Below are positions 30,305-40,019 of a stretch of 64,000 nucleotides of DNA, piece by piece. Source of the stretch: Symbiodinium natans (lineage: Eukaryota > Sar > Dinophyceae > Suessiales > Symbiodiniaceae); the NCBI GenBank assembly GCA_905221605.1, contig CAJNDS010002612.1, forward strand, positions 937,436-1,001,435. The letters are read 5' to 3'. The position numbers and the translations under genes were made by a program. The notes under the pieces are model-generated. The model saw only the letters and a list, made by a program, of their open reading frames with translations, was not told the origin of the DNA and did no database searches. How positions within the stretch are numbered: position 1 is the first letter of the stretch; every line of letters begins with the position of its first letter.

Positions 30305-30490
30305 GCTTTTGCCAATGGACGCTGTGAATGTGGGGAGCCCAGCACCGGAGTCGAGGTCAAACGTAAGGTTTTGATTTCTTCTTCAGGCTGTTAGAGTTCA
30401 GGGCCTACTAAGCCCTTCCGGGGTACCTGCGTAACCTACATGAAGCTGCTGTTACTTCCGTCCACTTCGATGCAGTATAGTCACCCCCGA
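30305..30490 (+). CDS. Two exons with canonical splice sites
   Basis: Exon 30305-30362 (TTGTAG acceptor, C|GTAAGG donor) reads AFANGRCECGEPSTGVEVK. After a 39-base intron with TTTCTTCTTCAG and GAGTTCAG, exon 30402 reads PTKPFRGTCVTYMKLLLLPS then TSM. Phases agree (1 plus 2, giving Arg). Three Cys suggest an extracytoplasmic protein. A normal small intron without telomere repeats. Confidence 0.55.
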
Positions 30491-30585
30491 AACCCCAAAC
30501 CCTAAACCCCAAAACCCTAAACCCTAAACCCTATATAAACCCTAAAACCTAAACCTAAACCCTAGGGTTTAGAGCTTAGGGTTAG

Positions 30586-30711
30586 GCAAGAGTGTGCTTC
30601 TGGCCTCGGCGAGTGGGACGTGGGGAGGTGACAGCATTGGATTCTCATGTTCCCCACCCTAAGGTCGTAGGACCCACGCGAGAGCTCCGCAAGATTTCGA
30701 CAGAAACATAA
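30586..30711 (+). CDS. Gene end, two exons
   Basis: Exon 30586-30627 reads ARVCFWPRRVGRGE before GTGACA. A 36-base intron ends CCCTAAG. Exon 30664-30711 reads VVGPTRELRKISTET and TAA. Phase 0 at both borders. Basic C-terminus; function unknown. Confidence 0.5.
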   Translation, partial: ARVCFWPRRVGRGEVTALDSHVPHPKVVGPTRELRKISTET

Positions 30712-30830
30712 GCCCCTAAAACCCTACACCCTAAACTTGCAAAGGCCTAATAAAAAACCCTAAACCCCTGAAGCCCTAGAGCCCTAAAGGACCCTAAACC
30801 TCTAAAGAACCCTAAACGCCGAAAAGACCC

Positions 30831-30884
30831 AGGCAACCCTGGCTACTCCGGAAGCGCGTCGCGCGCCCAAGAAGCTTGCACAGG
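30831..30884 (+). CDS. Short exon
   Basis: GACCCAG acceptor; frame NPGYSGSASRAQEACT, ending near a GC of GGGCTAATCCC. Confidence 0.35.
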
Positions 30885-31091
30885 GCTAATCCCTAAGTCC
30901 TAAACCCTCAACTCTAAACCCTATCTGGGCTTTCAGGATTGAGGCCAACCCTCAACCCCCAGAAGCCCAGATGCCCAGATGGATTCCAGATAGGGTTTTT
31001 GGTTGAGGGTTCAGGGTTTAGGGTTTGGGGTTTAGGGTTAAGGGTTTCGGGTCTAAGAGTTTAGAGTTTCGGGTTTTAGGGTATCCCTAAG

Positions 31092-31317
31092 TCGACTTAC
31101 GCTTTGTGCTTCGATGGAACTTTGGGGCATGGTGGGTACAGCTTTCTTGGGGTTTTCGGGTTTAGGGTTCAGGGTTTAGGGTTCAGGGTTCAGGGTTTAG
31201 GGTTTAGGGTTGACGGGTAGTTATTTCGTTTTTGTGTTTGTTCTCGTGCGGCTCGGCGGCTTCCGTGCGTTTCTGTTCTGCAGAACATGAACCTAAGCCG
31301 CTGTACATCTGTTCTAA
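31092..31317 (+). CDS. Two short exons
   Basis: Exon 31092-31135 (CCCTAAG) reads STYALCFDGTLGHG before GTACAG. Exon 31284-31317 (acceptor GTTTCTGTTCTGCAG) reads NMNLSRCTSVL before GTATAC. Splice signals are good for the second. Phases do not join directly, so an exon may be missing. Confidence 0.4.
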
Positions 31318-31379
31318 GTATACACCGATTCGATGATGTCATTTGAATAACATGAAAAAGTTAGCAAATGCACATACGT

Positions 31380-31432
31380 GTAGATATATACATATATATA
31401 TATCCATACTGTATATATATATATATATATAT
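31380..31432. repeat. TA microsatellites
   Basis: Alternating TA runs separated by ACATATA/CCATACTG. Similar runs: 17488-17508, 34386-34406, 41561-41584. Confidence 0.9.
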
Positions 31433-31570
31433 GTAATGAAGGTACCCGTAATGAAAGGGAGGGCTGTGGTCTACAACAACATGGGTTCAGGGTTCGGGCA
31501 GCCCTAAGCCTCTAAACCCCAAGCCTCCCAACCCTAAACCCTAAACCCTAAACCCGCTTCAACCAACAAG

Positions 31571-31760
31571 GCCTGCGCTTTTCCCACCAAACACGAAGCA
31601 GAAGCACGAGAGATGCAACGTGAGACCCTAAACCCTAGCCCTAAACCCTAAACCCTAGCCCTAAACCCTAAACCCAAGGTGTGAAAACCATTGCTCCGAG
31701 CTGTCGCAATATGGTTGCTGCGAGGCCCCATGTTTCGGAGGGGTCTCCGGGTCTCCTGAG
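31571..31760 (+). CDS. Exon plus Cys-rich exon
   Basis: Exon 31571-31619 (AACAAG) reads ACAFPTKHEAEAREMQ before C|GTGAGA. After CCCAAG at 31678 one frame reads CENHCSELSQYGCCEAPCFG with six Cys in 19 residues; another, which fits the incoming phase, reads VKTIAPSCRNMVAARPHVSE. The Cys spacing suggests a disulphide knot if that frame is real. Confidence 0.4.
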
Positions 31761-32162
31761 TTTTCAGCTTCGGGAGTTTAGGGTTCAGGGTTCAGGGTTC
31801 AGGGTTTAGGGTGTAGGGTTTAGGGTTTAGGGTTTAGGGTTTAGGGTTAGCTTCTTGCCGTGTGCATTTCAGACGGGAACCTGGGTCCTGCTTTAGGAGT
31901 CGGGGATGCGGTTTACGGCTGTTTTTTGAGGGCTTAGGGACCCCCGTTGCCTCCCTGAACCTTAAATCTCCAACCCAAACTTCCGAAAGAACAAGGCACG
32001 AGCCCACAAATCCTACGGCCTGGGAAACCGAAGAAACCAAAGTCCCGCAACCTGAAACCCCAAACCGGCTCAATCCCTAAATGCCTAACATCCCTAGATC
32101 CCAAGCTCTAGACCCTACACCCTAACTACACCCCAAAACCCCTAAACCCCGAACCCCACACC

Positions 32163-32592
32163 CTAAATTTAAGAGCCTCCGGCTCAAGCCGCCGACCCCG
32201 CTGGAGCATAGTTGAAAGGTTTAAACGCGCAAAGGATCCAAAAGTTGATTTGCTTGAGCCTCTGTGAAACGTTGGGGGGGGGGGGAGTAGCACCAGGACC
32301 CAAACAGGAGCTAGCTTGAAGCCCCAATTGTTGAACAGGCCAAGCTTACCAGGGGGGTAGGGGGGGGGGGGGGGGGGGGCGTGGGGTGGGGTTTTTTCCC
32401 TGCGGGGTCCTGTGTCCTGTGACCGTCTATGGTCCGTGAGTTTATGCGGTGTGGGTGGCCTGGCCCTCCATGGAAAAGCTGCCCGGGTACCCCCCCCTAC
32501 CCCCCCCCCCCCGCGTTTTGGGGGGGTAAGGAGGGAAAGAGGGAGGTTTTCACCTCCTTTTCCCATCCAACACGCCGCCAGGGTCGGCGGAT
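32163..32592. repeat. Dispersed repeat with poly-G, copy 2
   Basis: Shares both ends and several internal blocks with 23250-23762, including GGCTCAAGCCGCCGACCCCG and GTTTTCACCTCCTTTTCCC. It carries four G or C runs instead of one long run. Flanked, like copy 1, by CCCTAAA units. Confidence 0.85.
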
Positions 32593-32890
32593 CCTAAACC
32601 CTAAAACCTAAAAGCCTAAACCCCAAACCCCAAACCCTAAATCCTAATCCCCAAACCCTAGACCGAGGCCTGCTTCGGTTTCTCTCGGGCTTCTAGGGGA
32701 CCATTCGGATTTAGGGTTTAGGGCTTAGGGTTTAGGGAACATGTAAATCCTGAAGCCCTAAACACACCCTAGATCCCGAACAGTTTTTCAGCCAAAGCAT
32801 CGGAAGCGCTAAACCCCAAACCCCAAACCCTAAACCCTAAACCCTAAACCCTAAACCTTAAACCCTAAACCCTAAACCCCAAGCCCTCAG

Positions 32891-32983
32891 ACTCCCCTCG
32901 CGAGGTGGACGACGACTGCCCCTTCGGTGTCCTGTGCGACCTGGTGCCAAGCTCAGCTTGGAAAGTTGCATGTCTTGACCCTT
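32891..32983 (+). CDS. Exon with canonical donor
   Basis: CCCTCAG acceptor, T|GTAAGG donor; frame SPREVDDDCPFGVLCDLVPS then SAWKVACLDP. Three Cys, acidic start. Strong signals at both borders. Confidence 0.55.
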
Positions 32984-33205
32984 GTAAGGCTAGTAGTAGA
33001 GTAGGTAACCGATAACCTTTTTGGGGTTGGGTTTAGGGTTTAGGGCTAGGATTAGGGGATTTGGGGTGTAGGGTGTCGGGCTTTAGGGCTTTAGGGCTTT
33101 AGGGGTTTTCGGGTCGGTTGGGGCTGATTTTCGGGTAGTAAGGGGTAGCTGAGGTGGGGCTGAGTATAGGATCCCTGCTGCAGTCTAGAATTGAGATGGA
33201 GGTTT

Positions 33206-33305
33206 CCGAATAGTTGGGGGTACCTTACTGGGGTCCTTATGATAAGGGAGCCCAATTATATTATTTGGGGTCTAGATCAGGGGTCCCACATTTTCGTAAA
33301 CCCTC
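33206..33305. mobile_element. Family D element
   Basis: GTTGGGGGTACCTTACTGGG to TCTAGATCAGGGGTCCC and TTTTCGTAAACCC; it shares blocks with 24341 and 50660. Confidence 0.6.
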
Positions 33306-34102
33306 AAATCTCAAATAGCCCTAAACCCTAGACCCTAAACCCTGGTGAAAACCTTAAACCGTGGCTCTTGGGGTTTAGAAGATTTATCGTTCCGGGTGTA
33401 GCTAAGCTGGAAGCTTGAAACCCTCGTCTCCAAGCCCCTCAACGCTTAACCTTACATGCTCAGCACCCCGAGCTCGGACAGCGTGAGGGAACAAAGGGCT
33501 GCGGTTTAGGGTTTTGTTTCGGTTTCAGGGTTTTGGGTTCAGGTACAAGAAGTATGTAAGTTTAGGGGACGATAGAATCCTTTTTGTTGAAGCGCATTTC
33601 CTTAAACCCTGCAAGCCTCAAGCCCTAAACTTCAGCCTTCTTCGGTAGCCCGATGACGGTACATTTTCCTCCCAAAAGGTTTTAGAGCTGAGGGTAAACG
33701 TTTAGAGTTTAGGGCTACGTGGGGGTTATGTTAAAAGGACCGAAAGAAGGGACTAGGGTTGAGATGTCAAATCCTCAGTGTTTTAGAACCCTCCCCCCCC
33801 CCCCCCCCCCTCCCCCGAAAGAACAAAACTCAGAACAGGGGTGCAAGCCAAGGTGTTGAGAGCGCTTTTTTACGGGGAGGAGCTGTGAGTACTTGTTGGG
33901 ATGTTCCCTTTAGACTAACAGTCCTTCAAAGTCGGACCCCAAAAAACCCTAACCCCTAAGTGCTCGACCCTTAGCCCGAGTCTTCAAAACGCCCTCACCC
34001 CTCCCCCGACCTGACCATCTCCAGTTTACTTGAGACTTATAGGGCTCAAGATTTAGGACCCTAAACCCTAAACCCCGGACCCCTTTTGTCTTGGCCAAGC
34101 AG

Positions 34103-34247
34103 GTCACCCGAGCCTGCACGCAATGAGGTCTGGGCCCTTGTGCATCCGGCGTTCTCTAAGCCCCAGGCCTTGAGCGCTAGACCGCTAGACCCCACACCCG
34201 CGATCACTGCACACATGAGCGCCCTATCCCTGAACCCTAAACCCTAA
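34103..34247 (+). CDS. Pro-rich exon
   Basis: Acceptor CCTTTTGTCTTGGCCAAGCAG; frame SPEPARNEVWALVHPAFSKP then QALSARPLDPTPAITAHMSA. It may end earlier at CCCAG|GCCTTG (34164, GC donor). Confidence 0.45.
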
Positions 34248-34314
34248 CAACACCCCAAATAAGGCACAAGTTCCTTGATAACGCTCCGCAAAAGAGACCC
34301 TAAATTATCGGCAG

Positions 34315-34349
34315 CCGCCTCATGTTGAGGCAATTTGCTTTGGTGTTTG
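34315..34349 (+). CDS. Short exon with GTGAGT donor
   Basis: CGGCAG to G|GTGAGT. Frames PPHVEAICFGV (from the AG) or GSRLMLRQFALVF are open; the donor is canonical. Confidence 0.35.
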
Positions 34350-34529
34350 GTGAGTGTGTACAGGGCTCCCGTTCATATGAATTACATACATATATATATA
34401 TATGTATTATTTTTTTATTCATATGTATATTTGTTGGGAGTTTTGCTGGGGATACTAGTAACAAAGATCTTGGTTGGCAAAATCCTAAGCCCTAAGCCTT
34501 GATATGACCTTAATTCCGAACCAAATCCC

Positions 34530-34628
34530 AACCCTTTAGGGTTTAGGGTTTAGGGTTTAGGGTTTAGGGTTCAGGGTTTAGGGTTTAGGGTTTAGGGTTT
34601 AGGGTTTAGGGTTTAGGGTTAGGGTTAC
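34530..34628 (+). repeat. TTTAGGG array
   Basis: About 13 units with one TTCAGGG variant. Confidence 0.93.
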
Positions 34629-34765
34629 CCTCAGAACCCTAAATCCTAAACCTGTCAGATCTAGTCTTTTGCAGGGCTTCGGAGATTGTGTCCGTTTCAA
34701 AGGCTCATTAGGTGCGGTTGGGCTGCTTTCAGGGAGGCTGAACCCTAAGCCTGGCACCTTTAGGG

Positions 34766-34918
34766 GGCTTACTTGGAGGTTCATGGTACTGAATAACCCA
34801 ATTATACGTGTACTTATAACCCAATTGTAACCAAATTAGGGCACTTAAAGGAAGGGCTCATAAGTGGGTTACAAGTGCAGCATTTATGGGTTATAAGTAC
34901 CCTGAACCTTCAAGTAGG
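34766..34918. mobile_element. Family A element
   Basis: TACTTGGAGGTTCATGGTAC on the left, GTACCCTGAACCTTCAAGTA on the right, about 150 bp. The left flank GGGGCTTACTTGGAG could be a microexon before GTTCATGG. Confidence 0.75.
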
Positions 34919-35007
34919 GATTTCAGGAGTTTCGGGGTTCAGGTGCTAACCCTAAACCCGAAACCCTAAACCCTAAACACTCCGGAACCCTGAGACCAAG
35001 CGTCCAG

Positions 35008-35085
35008 GCCGAAACCGTGACTCCTCGTCTGTGGAATGCCGCACGCATCATCCCTCCGACGCAAGCCCTTGTCAAACTGATTTAG
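35008..35085 (+). CDS. Exon, unidentified
   Basis: GCGTCCAG acceptor; frame AETVTPRLWNAARIIPPTQA then LVKLI up to TAG of TTTAGGGG. Confidence 0.45.
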   Translation, partial: AETVTPRLWNAARIIPPTQALVKLI

Positions 35086-35152
35086 GGGTTTAGGGGTTTA
35101 GGGTTTAGGGCTGGGCTAGGGGTTAGGGTTTAGGGCTAGGGTTTAGGGTTTC

Positions 35153-35268
35153 GGCTCGGTAGCCCAGTGGTACGCTTTACAGTTTTTTTGGGGGTTCTGG
35201 GATCCCTTATAAAGTAACCAACCCCGAAACGGGTGCCCTCATTATAATATGGTTACTGGGCTACCAAA
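35153..35268. mobile_element. Family B element abutting a minisatellite
   Basis: GGTAGCCCAGTGGTACGC on the left and GGTTACTGGGCTACCAA on the right. The minisatellite begins within a few bases of the right end. Confidence 0.75.
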
Positions 35269-36195
35269 CCCGGTTTGGGGCAAAAGGGCTCGCGGCTGAT
35301 GCTGTTGATGCTGGTCCTGGGGCAAAAGGGCTCGTGGCTGATGCTCCTGATGCTGGTCCTTTTCCCGGTTTGGGGCAAAAGGGCTCCCGGCTGATGCTCC
35401 TGATGCTGGTCCTCATGTCGGCTTGGGGCAAAAGGGGTGGCGGCTGATGCTGCTGATGCTGGTCCTGCGGCCGCTCGCGGCTGATGCTGCTGATGCCGGT
35501 CCTTTGCCGTTTGGGGCAACAGGGCTCGCGGCTGATGCTGCTGATGCTGGTCCTGGGGCAAAAGGGCTCGCGGCTGATGCTCCTGATGGGGGTTCTTTTC
35601 AGGGTTTGGGGCAAAAGGCCTGTCGGCTTGGGGCGAAAGGGCTGGCGGCTGATGCTACTGATGCTGGTCCTGCGGCCGGTTTGGGGCAAAAGGGCTCGCG
35701 GCTGATGCTCCTGATGCTGGTCCTTTTCCCGGTTTGGGGCAAAAGGGCTCCCGGCTGATGCTCCTGATGCTGGTCCTCATGTCGGCTTGGGGCAAAAGGC
35801 TTGGCAGCTGATGCTGCTGATGCTGGTCCTGCGGCCGGTTTGGGGCAAAAGGGCTCGCGATGCTGGTCCTGGGGCAAATGGGCTCGCGGCTGATGCTCCT
35901 GATGCGGGTTCTTTTCCCGGTTTTGGGGCAAAAGGCCAAAAGGGCTGGCGGCTGATGCTACTGATGCTGGTCCTGCGGCCGGTTTGGGGCAAAAGGGCTC
36001 GCGGCTGATGCTCCTGATGCTGGTCCTTTTCCCGGTTTGGGGCAAAAGGGCTCCCGGCTGATGCTCCTGAAGCTGGTCCTCATGTCGGCTTGGGGCAAAA
36101 GGCTTGGCGGCTGATGCTGCTGATGCTGGTCCTGCGGCCGGTTTGGGGCAAAAGGGCTCGCGGCTGATGCTGCTGATGCTGGTCCTGGGGCAAAT
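35269..36195. repeat. Minisatellite, about 48-bp unit
   Basis: About 19 imperfect units built on GGTTTGGGGCAAAAGGGCTC then GCGGCTGATGCTGCTGATGC and TGGTCCTG. A higher-order pattern appears: a block containing TTTTCCCGG and CATGTCGGC repeats at about 35365, 35725 and 36025. Frames of up to 148 codons are open on both strands because most units are a multiple of three and lack stops. No start, splice or codon signal suggests a protein. Confidence 0.85.
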
Positions 36196-36294
36196 CCTAA
36201 ACCCCTAAACCCTAAACCCCTAAGCCCCTAAACCCTGAGGTTGCAGGCTTCAGGGCTTGAACCGAAACGTGCAAGCTCAAGAAACCTAAACCAG

Positions 36295-36342
36295 GTGCCC
36301 CTGAAGGCTTCTGCAAGAGCTTTGGTCTACGTTGATTTTAGG
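36295..36342 (+). CDS. Short exon
   Basis: AAACCAG acceptor; frame VPLKASARALVYVDFR, ending AGG|GTTTAG in phase 0. Confidence 0.4.
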
Positions 36343-36699
36343 GTTTAGGGTTTAGGGTTTAGGGCCTAAACCCTAAACCCTTAACCCGAAGGATTTCAAT
36401 GTTTGGTGCAGGGTGTTTTGGGGCTTTAGTCTTCAGAGTTTGTAGGGTCGAAGGTTTCAAGGTCAGGCTTGTGTCGGGAATCTAGGCTTCAGGGCTTGTC
36501 AAGTTTGAATCTATGGGACCTAGGGTTTCAACCTTGTGTTTGTTGATGGTTTACCTGAAGACTCCAACGTAGCGTACATCCTTCTGGGACGGGTTCACTA
36601 CTCTTCGTATTCCCTTGGGGCCCCAATATATTTATACTTTAATAACCCCCCCCCCCCCCCAAACACATTGAATTTTTAAAGGCCCCTATCACCTAAACC

Positions 36700-36815
36700 C
36701 TAAACCCTAAACCCGAACCCTAAACCCTAAACCCTAAACCCTAAACCCTAAACCCTAAACCCTCAACCCTCAACCCTAAACCCTAAACCCTAAACCCTAA
36801 ACCTAAACCCTAAAC
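36700..36815 (-). repeat. CCCTAAA array with variants
   Basis: About 16 units including CCCTCAA and CCTAAA variants. Confidence 0.93.
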
Positions 36816-36844
36816 CCTCAATCCGATTCTAACTGTTAAGGGCC

Positions 36845-37215
36845 TTTGTATTGTGGTCTAGGGTTTTGGGTTCAGGGCTTGCGAGGGGTAGCCCGCGCAT
36901 GGACATGTACAAATGCCTCCCGCGAGACTGTTTTCTGAGGTTGGCCCCAGGGTTGAGGGTTGAGGGGTTTAGGGAGGTTTGTGGGCGGCCCTTCGATGAC
37001 GCTGTGGGTAGAGGGGTTAGGGTTGTAGGGCTTTTGGGGGGGGGGGGGGGGGTTAGACTGTTAATCTCCCCTTTGCCTTGGTGTAAGGCGACTTGTCCAT
37101 GCCGTGTAGAAGTAAGAGGAGGAACAAGCTCTCTAAACAAAACCCAACACCCAAATAGTATCCTACAGTGTCTTGAGCGCGACAGCTCAAAAGGCCTAAA
37201 CCCCAAACCCTGAAC
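36845..37215. other. Overlapping frames on both strands
   Basis: A 120-codon plus frame and a 142-codon minus frame overlap, both passing through a G run (37037-37053). Possible plus exon pieces are GCCCGCGCATGGACATG to TCTGAG|GTTGGC (about 36891-36938) and GGGAGGTTTGTGGGCGG to CTGTG|GGTAGAG (EVCGRPFDDAV). Not resolved. Confidence 0.3.
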
Positions 37216-37365
37216 CCTAAATCCTTTTCTAATTGTGGAGGCCCCTGTATTCAACACTGCATTGGGGTCTAAGGTTTAGGGTTTAGGGTTTCGGGTATCG
37301 AAGGGTTAGGGTTCAGGGCCACCACCTTGAGACCATCTCGCGGGTGTAGGGGGCGAGCGTCCAAG

Positions 37366-37410
37366 ATGCCTGCCCTCTGGTTTACCCGGCACCTATGCTC
37401 ACAGTTCCAG
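37366..37410 (+). CDS. Short exon with consensus GC donor
   Basis: TCCAAG acceptor; frame MPALWFTRHLCSQFQ; donor CAG|GCAAGC matches the classical GC consensus. Confidence 0.45.
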
Positions 37411-37449
37411 GCAAGCTCCGCACAGTACATTTTCTCTGTTTATACATGC

Positions 37450-37575
37450 CGATATATATATATATATAAATATGTATATATCATAAATATATATATATAT
37501 AGGCATTTCTATATATATATATATGTCATATATATATAATAAAATATAATACATATATATATATATATATGTGGA
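37450..37575. repeat. TA-rich microsatellite cluster
   Basis: Four TA runs with ATATGT and AAATAT spacers. Confidence 0.9.
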
Positions 37576-37736
37576 TGTTTGGACAGATATTCATGTGCAT
37601 ATACATACATGCAGAGATCTCGATTTTTGTCCACGCCCCAAGTCCCAAAGCCCTATAAGCCCCAACAACCGTCAAAGATCCCAGATTAAGGGGTATCAAG
37701 AGGGACCCCTAGAAGGGACCCTTAATCTTATTCTGG

Positions 37737-37825
37737 TTTAGGGTTTAGGGTTTAGGGTTTAGGGTTTAGGGTTTAGGGTTTAGGGTTTAGGGTTTAGGGT
37801 TAGGGTTTAGGGTTAGGGTTTAGGG
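37737..37825 (+). repeat. TTTAGGG array
   Basis: About 12 units with two TTAGGG shortenings. Confidence 0.93.
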
Positions 37826-37898
37826 TTTCGAATACCCCTTCTATATCTGCATTATATAGTCCCTATACACCTAAGTAGCCCCCTAGGTGACCCCTAAG

Positions 37899-37966
37899 TT
37901 GCTTCTGGAGTCGGAGTTGCGCAGCTCATCCGAACAAAAGCGCCATGTGGGCTGGTGGATGCATCG
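37899..37966 (+). CDS. Charged exon
   Basis: CCCTAAG acceptor; frame LLLESELRSSSEQKRHVGWW then MH, ending CG|GTTTGG. The overlapping frame from GCGCAG (LIRTKAPCGLVDAS) is an alternative. Confidence 0.4.
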
Positions 37967-38085
37967 GTTTGGGGTTTAGGCTTCGTTCGGTTCGGGTTTA
38001 AGGGTTTTGGGGTTTAGGGTTTAGGGTTTCGGGTTTAGGGTTTGTCACTCCCAAACTTTGGATTCAGGTGGTCTAGGGTTTCGGG

Positions 38086-38213
38086 TTTCGGGTCATGAAG
38101 GAACTGACCTACACGCGGGTCATATGGACTTACCTCCATTTCGGGTTCTTTTCTTGTGAACAACACGTATGACCGTCCATGACCGTTGTGTTCCACAAAC
38201 GTAAGGCGTTATA
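38086..38213 (+). CDS. Exon pieces
   Basis: Frame VMKELTYTRVIWTYLHFG before GTTCTTTTC. A little further, ATGACCGTTGTGTTCCACAA ends at C|GTAAGG (MTVVFHK) and could be a first exon. Confidence 0.35.
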
Positions 38214-38354
38214 CGACAGCAAATTTCGACTTAGAACCATGAACTAGAACTGTTGTCACGACACTGCTGCTTCCCCTGCGCCCACGAGGATAGTAAGGGT
38301 TTAGGATTTAGGGTCTAGGGTTCAGGGTTCAGGGTTTAGGGTCTTAGGGCTTTC

Positions 38355-38531
38355 GCTGCAAAGGAAGTTTTGAATGCCCCGAAGCTCCTCTTAGCTCGCC
38401 CCAGCGACAGGACAGGCACCTTCCTTTTGGGAGTGGTCGTGAAGCACTGTGAGTATCACGCGGTGCTCACAAGGATGGCCAGGGAGAATTCTACGGGTAT
38501 CTCCCATCATGGGGGGCACCCCTTTTTCTGA
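38355..38531 (+). CDS. 58-codon exon, unidentified
   Basis: Frame AAKEVLNAPKLLLARPSDRT, GTFLLGVVVKHCEYHAVLTR, MARENST, reaching TGA at 38529. Acceptor GCAAAG|GAAG (38363); G|GTATCTC near 38498 is a likely donor. Fluent amphipathic sequence, one of the best single exons. The 69-codon minus frame is a shadow. Confidence 0.55.
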   Translation, partial: AAKEVLNAPKLLLARPSDRTGTFLLGVVVKHCEYHAVLTRMARENSTGISHHGGHPFF

Positions 38532-38676
38532 ATAGAAGCCCCTTAAAAGGGACCTTCGGAATTCCCCTAAACCCGAAACCCTAAGTTCAGGGTTGTGCAA
38601 TTGAAAGGGGGGGGGGGGGTGGCGCCTACCATGCAGCTCTAGAACGTTTGCGGATTTGGTGCTTTGCTTAAGTGGC

Positions 38677-38770
38677 TTTTCTGGGGGTCCGAGGTTTTTT
38701 TTTTAAGCCAGCAAACCCTCAAAAACAGGGTGCCCTTATTATAATGGTGTGGTTACTGGGCTACCAACGA
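38677..38770. mobile_element. Family B element, degraded left arm
   Basis: The right part TTATTATAATG-GTTACTGGGCTACCAA is clear; the left arm is eroded (AAGTGGCTTTTCTGGGGGTC). Confidence 0.6.
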
Positions 38771-38824
38771 CACAACTGTTCCCAAGAAGCGATCTATACT
38801 CACAGCGACGCCAACGTTCCTTTA

Positions 38825-38935
38825 CTTGCAGCATCAAGGGACTTTGTGGGGGGTTATAAGTACGGGAACTATACTTAGAGACACGTATAACCCCAACAAA
38901 GGTACGTATGCTCCGATCCTCCAAGTATCTAGGTA
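38825..38935. mobile_element. Probable family A remnant
   Basis: GGGTTATAAGTACGGG to GGTACGTATGCTCCGATCCT-CCAAGTA shares the ATAAGTA core and right-end CCAAGTA. Poorly conserved. Confidence 0.35.
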
Positions 38936-39151
38936 GTATTCCTTACATGATCTTGGGATCCGTGCTGCATTTCAAGGAATACTCTAAACCCTAAAACCGT
39001 AAACCCTGCTGTGCTTCAAGGATTTAGCGTTTAGGGTCTAGGGTTTAGGGTTTAGGATTAAAGGGTTTAGGGTTTAGGGTTTAGGGTTTAGGGTTTAGGG
39101 TTTAGGGTTTAGGGTGCGTTAGGGGCCTGAGGGTTTCTAGCACTACTGCAG

Positions 39152-39226
39152 GACCTACATTGTCAGCCCGTCGGAGACAATGAAGAGGGACCCTGGCCCA
39201 GATTGTTGCGGCTCTGGTTTTTCAAC
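39152..39226 (+). CDS. Exon, two open frames
   Basis: CACTACTGCAG acceptor. Frames TYIVSPSETMKRDPGPDCCG and DLHCQPVGDNEEGPWPRLLR are both protein-like. It runs into a CCCTAAA array. Confidence 0.4.
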
Positions 39227-39811
39227 CCTAAACCCTAAACCCTAAACCCTAAACCCTAAACCCTAACCCTAAACCCTAAACCCTAAACCCTAAACCCTAA
39301 ACCCTCAAACCCTAGCCCGAAACCCTAAACCCTAAACCCTAATGCCCCTCTTAGAGGGGCTCTTATCTCAAGAAGGTCCTTTCCTTTCTATGACCTCGAG
39401 AGCCCCACCCCCCCCCCCGCCCCACGTCAGGAAGCTTGCGAGTTCTTAGTAGGGTTAGGTGGGTTCAGGTGGGTTTAGGTTTAGGGTTTAGGGTTTAGGG
39501 TTTAGGGACTTCGGGGTTCAGGTACCCCCCCCCCCCCCCCCCCTTGAATCGGGAGGGTTAGGGTTTAGGGTTTTAAGGGTTTATAGGCTTAGGGGCTGCA
39601 TTCCTGTTCTTGGTGAGTGCACATAAAAGGGTTCCTCGTTGGGCGTCCTTTTTGGGGATATCTTTGTGTTCAAAAACAATAAGCCCTAGGCCCTGGTCCC
39701 TGAACTCCGAGTTCCCTAAACCCTAAACCCTAAACCCTAAACCACTAAACCCCTAAACCCTAAACCCGCAACTGGGTTGAGGGTTTAGGGAAATTTGGGG
39801 CAGTTCCTCAG

Positions 39812-39865
39812 CCACCGACCTTTGTGAATCGATGGTATGATTCTAGGGTTGAGGTCTACTTGAAG
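39812..39865 (+). CDS. Exon before a family A intron
   Basis: TTCCTCAG acceptor; frame PPTFVNRWYDSRVEVYLK, 18 codons, ending AAG|GTTCATGG at the element. Compare RVVEYFK|GTTCATGG at 15126: the final residues come from the outer arm of the element (TACTTGAAG). Confidence 0.55.
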
Positions 39866-40000
39866 GTTCATGGGACTTAATAACCACTTATAACTGTACT
39901 TATAACCTTACTTCTAATTGGGATAACCCCTGTAAGGCCCTTTAGGGGTATTATAAGTAGGGTTATAAGTGGTTAGTAAGTCCCATGAACTTTCAAGTAG
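39866..40000 (+). mobile_element. Family A introner-like element
   Basis: GTTCATGGGACTTAATAACC on the left and GTCCCATGAACTTTCAAGTA-G on the right, 135 bp, with GT and AG ends. The A/G difference from other copies is matched in both arms (GGGAC/GTCCC), a compensating change. Confidence 0.75.
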
Positions 40001-40019
40001 GGCTTGGGAAGTTTAGGTA

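Noticed and set aside
35253-36045. Open frames of up to 148 codons on both strands
   Set aside because: They follow the roughly 48-bp minisatellite, which lacks stops; several frames are open at once.
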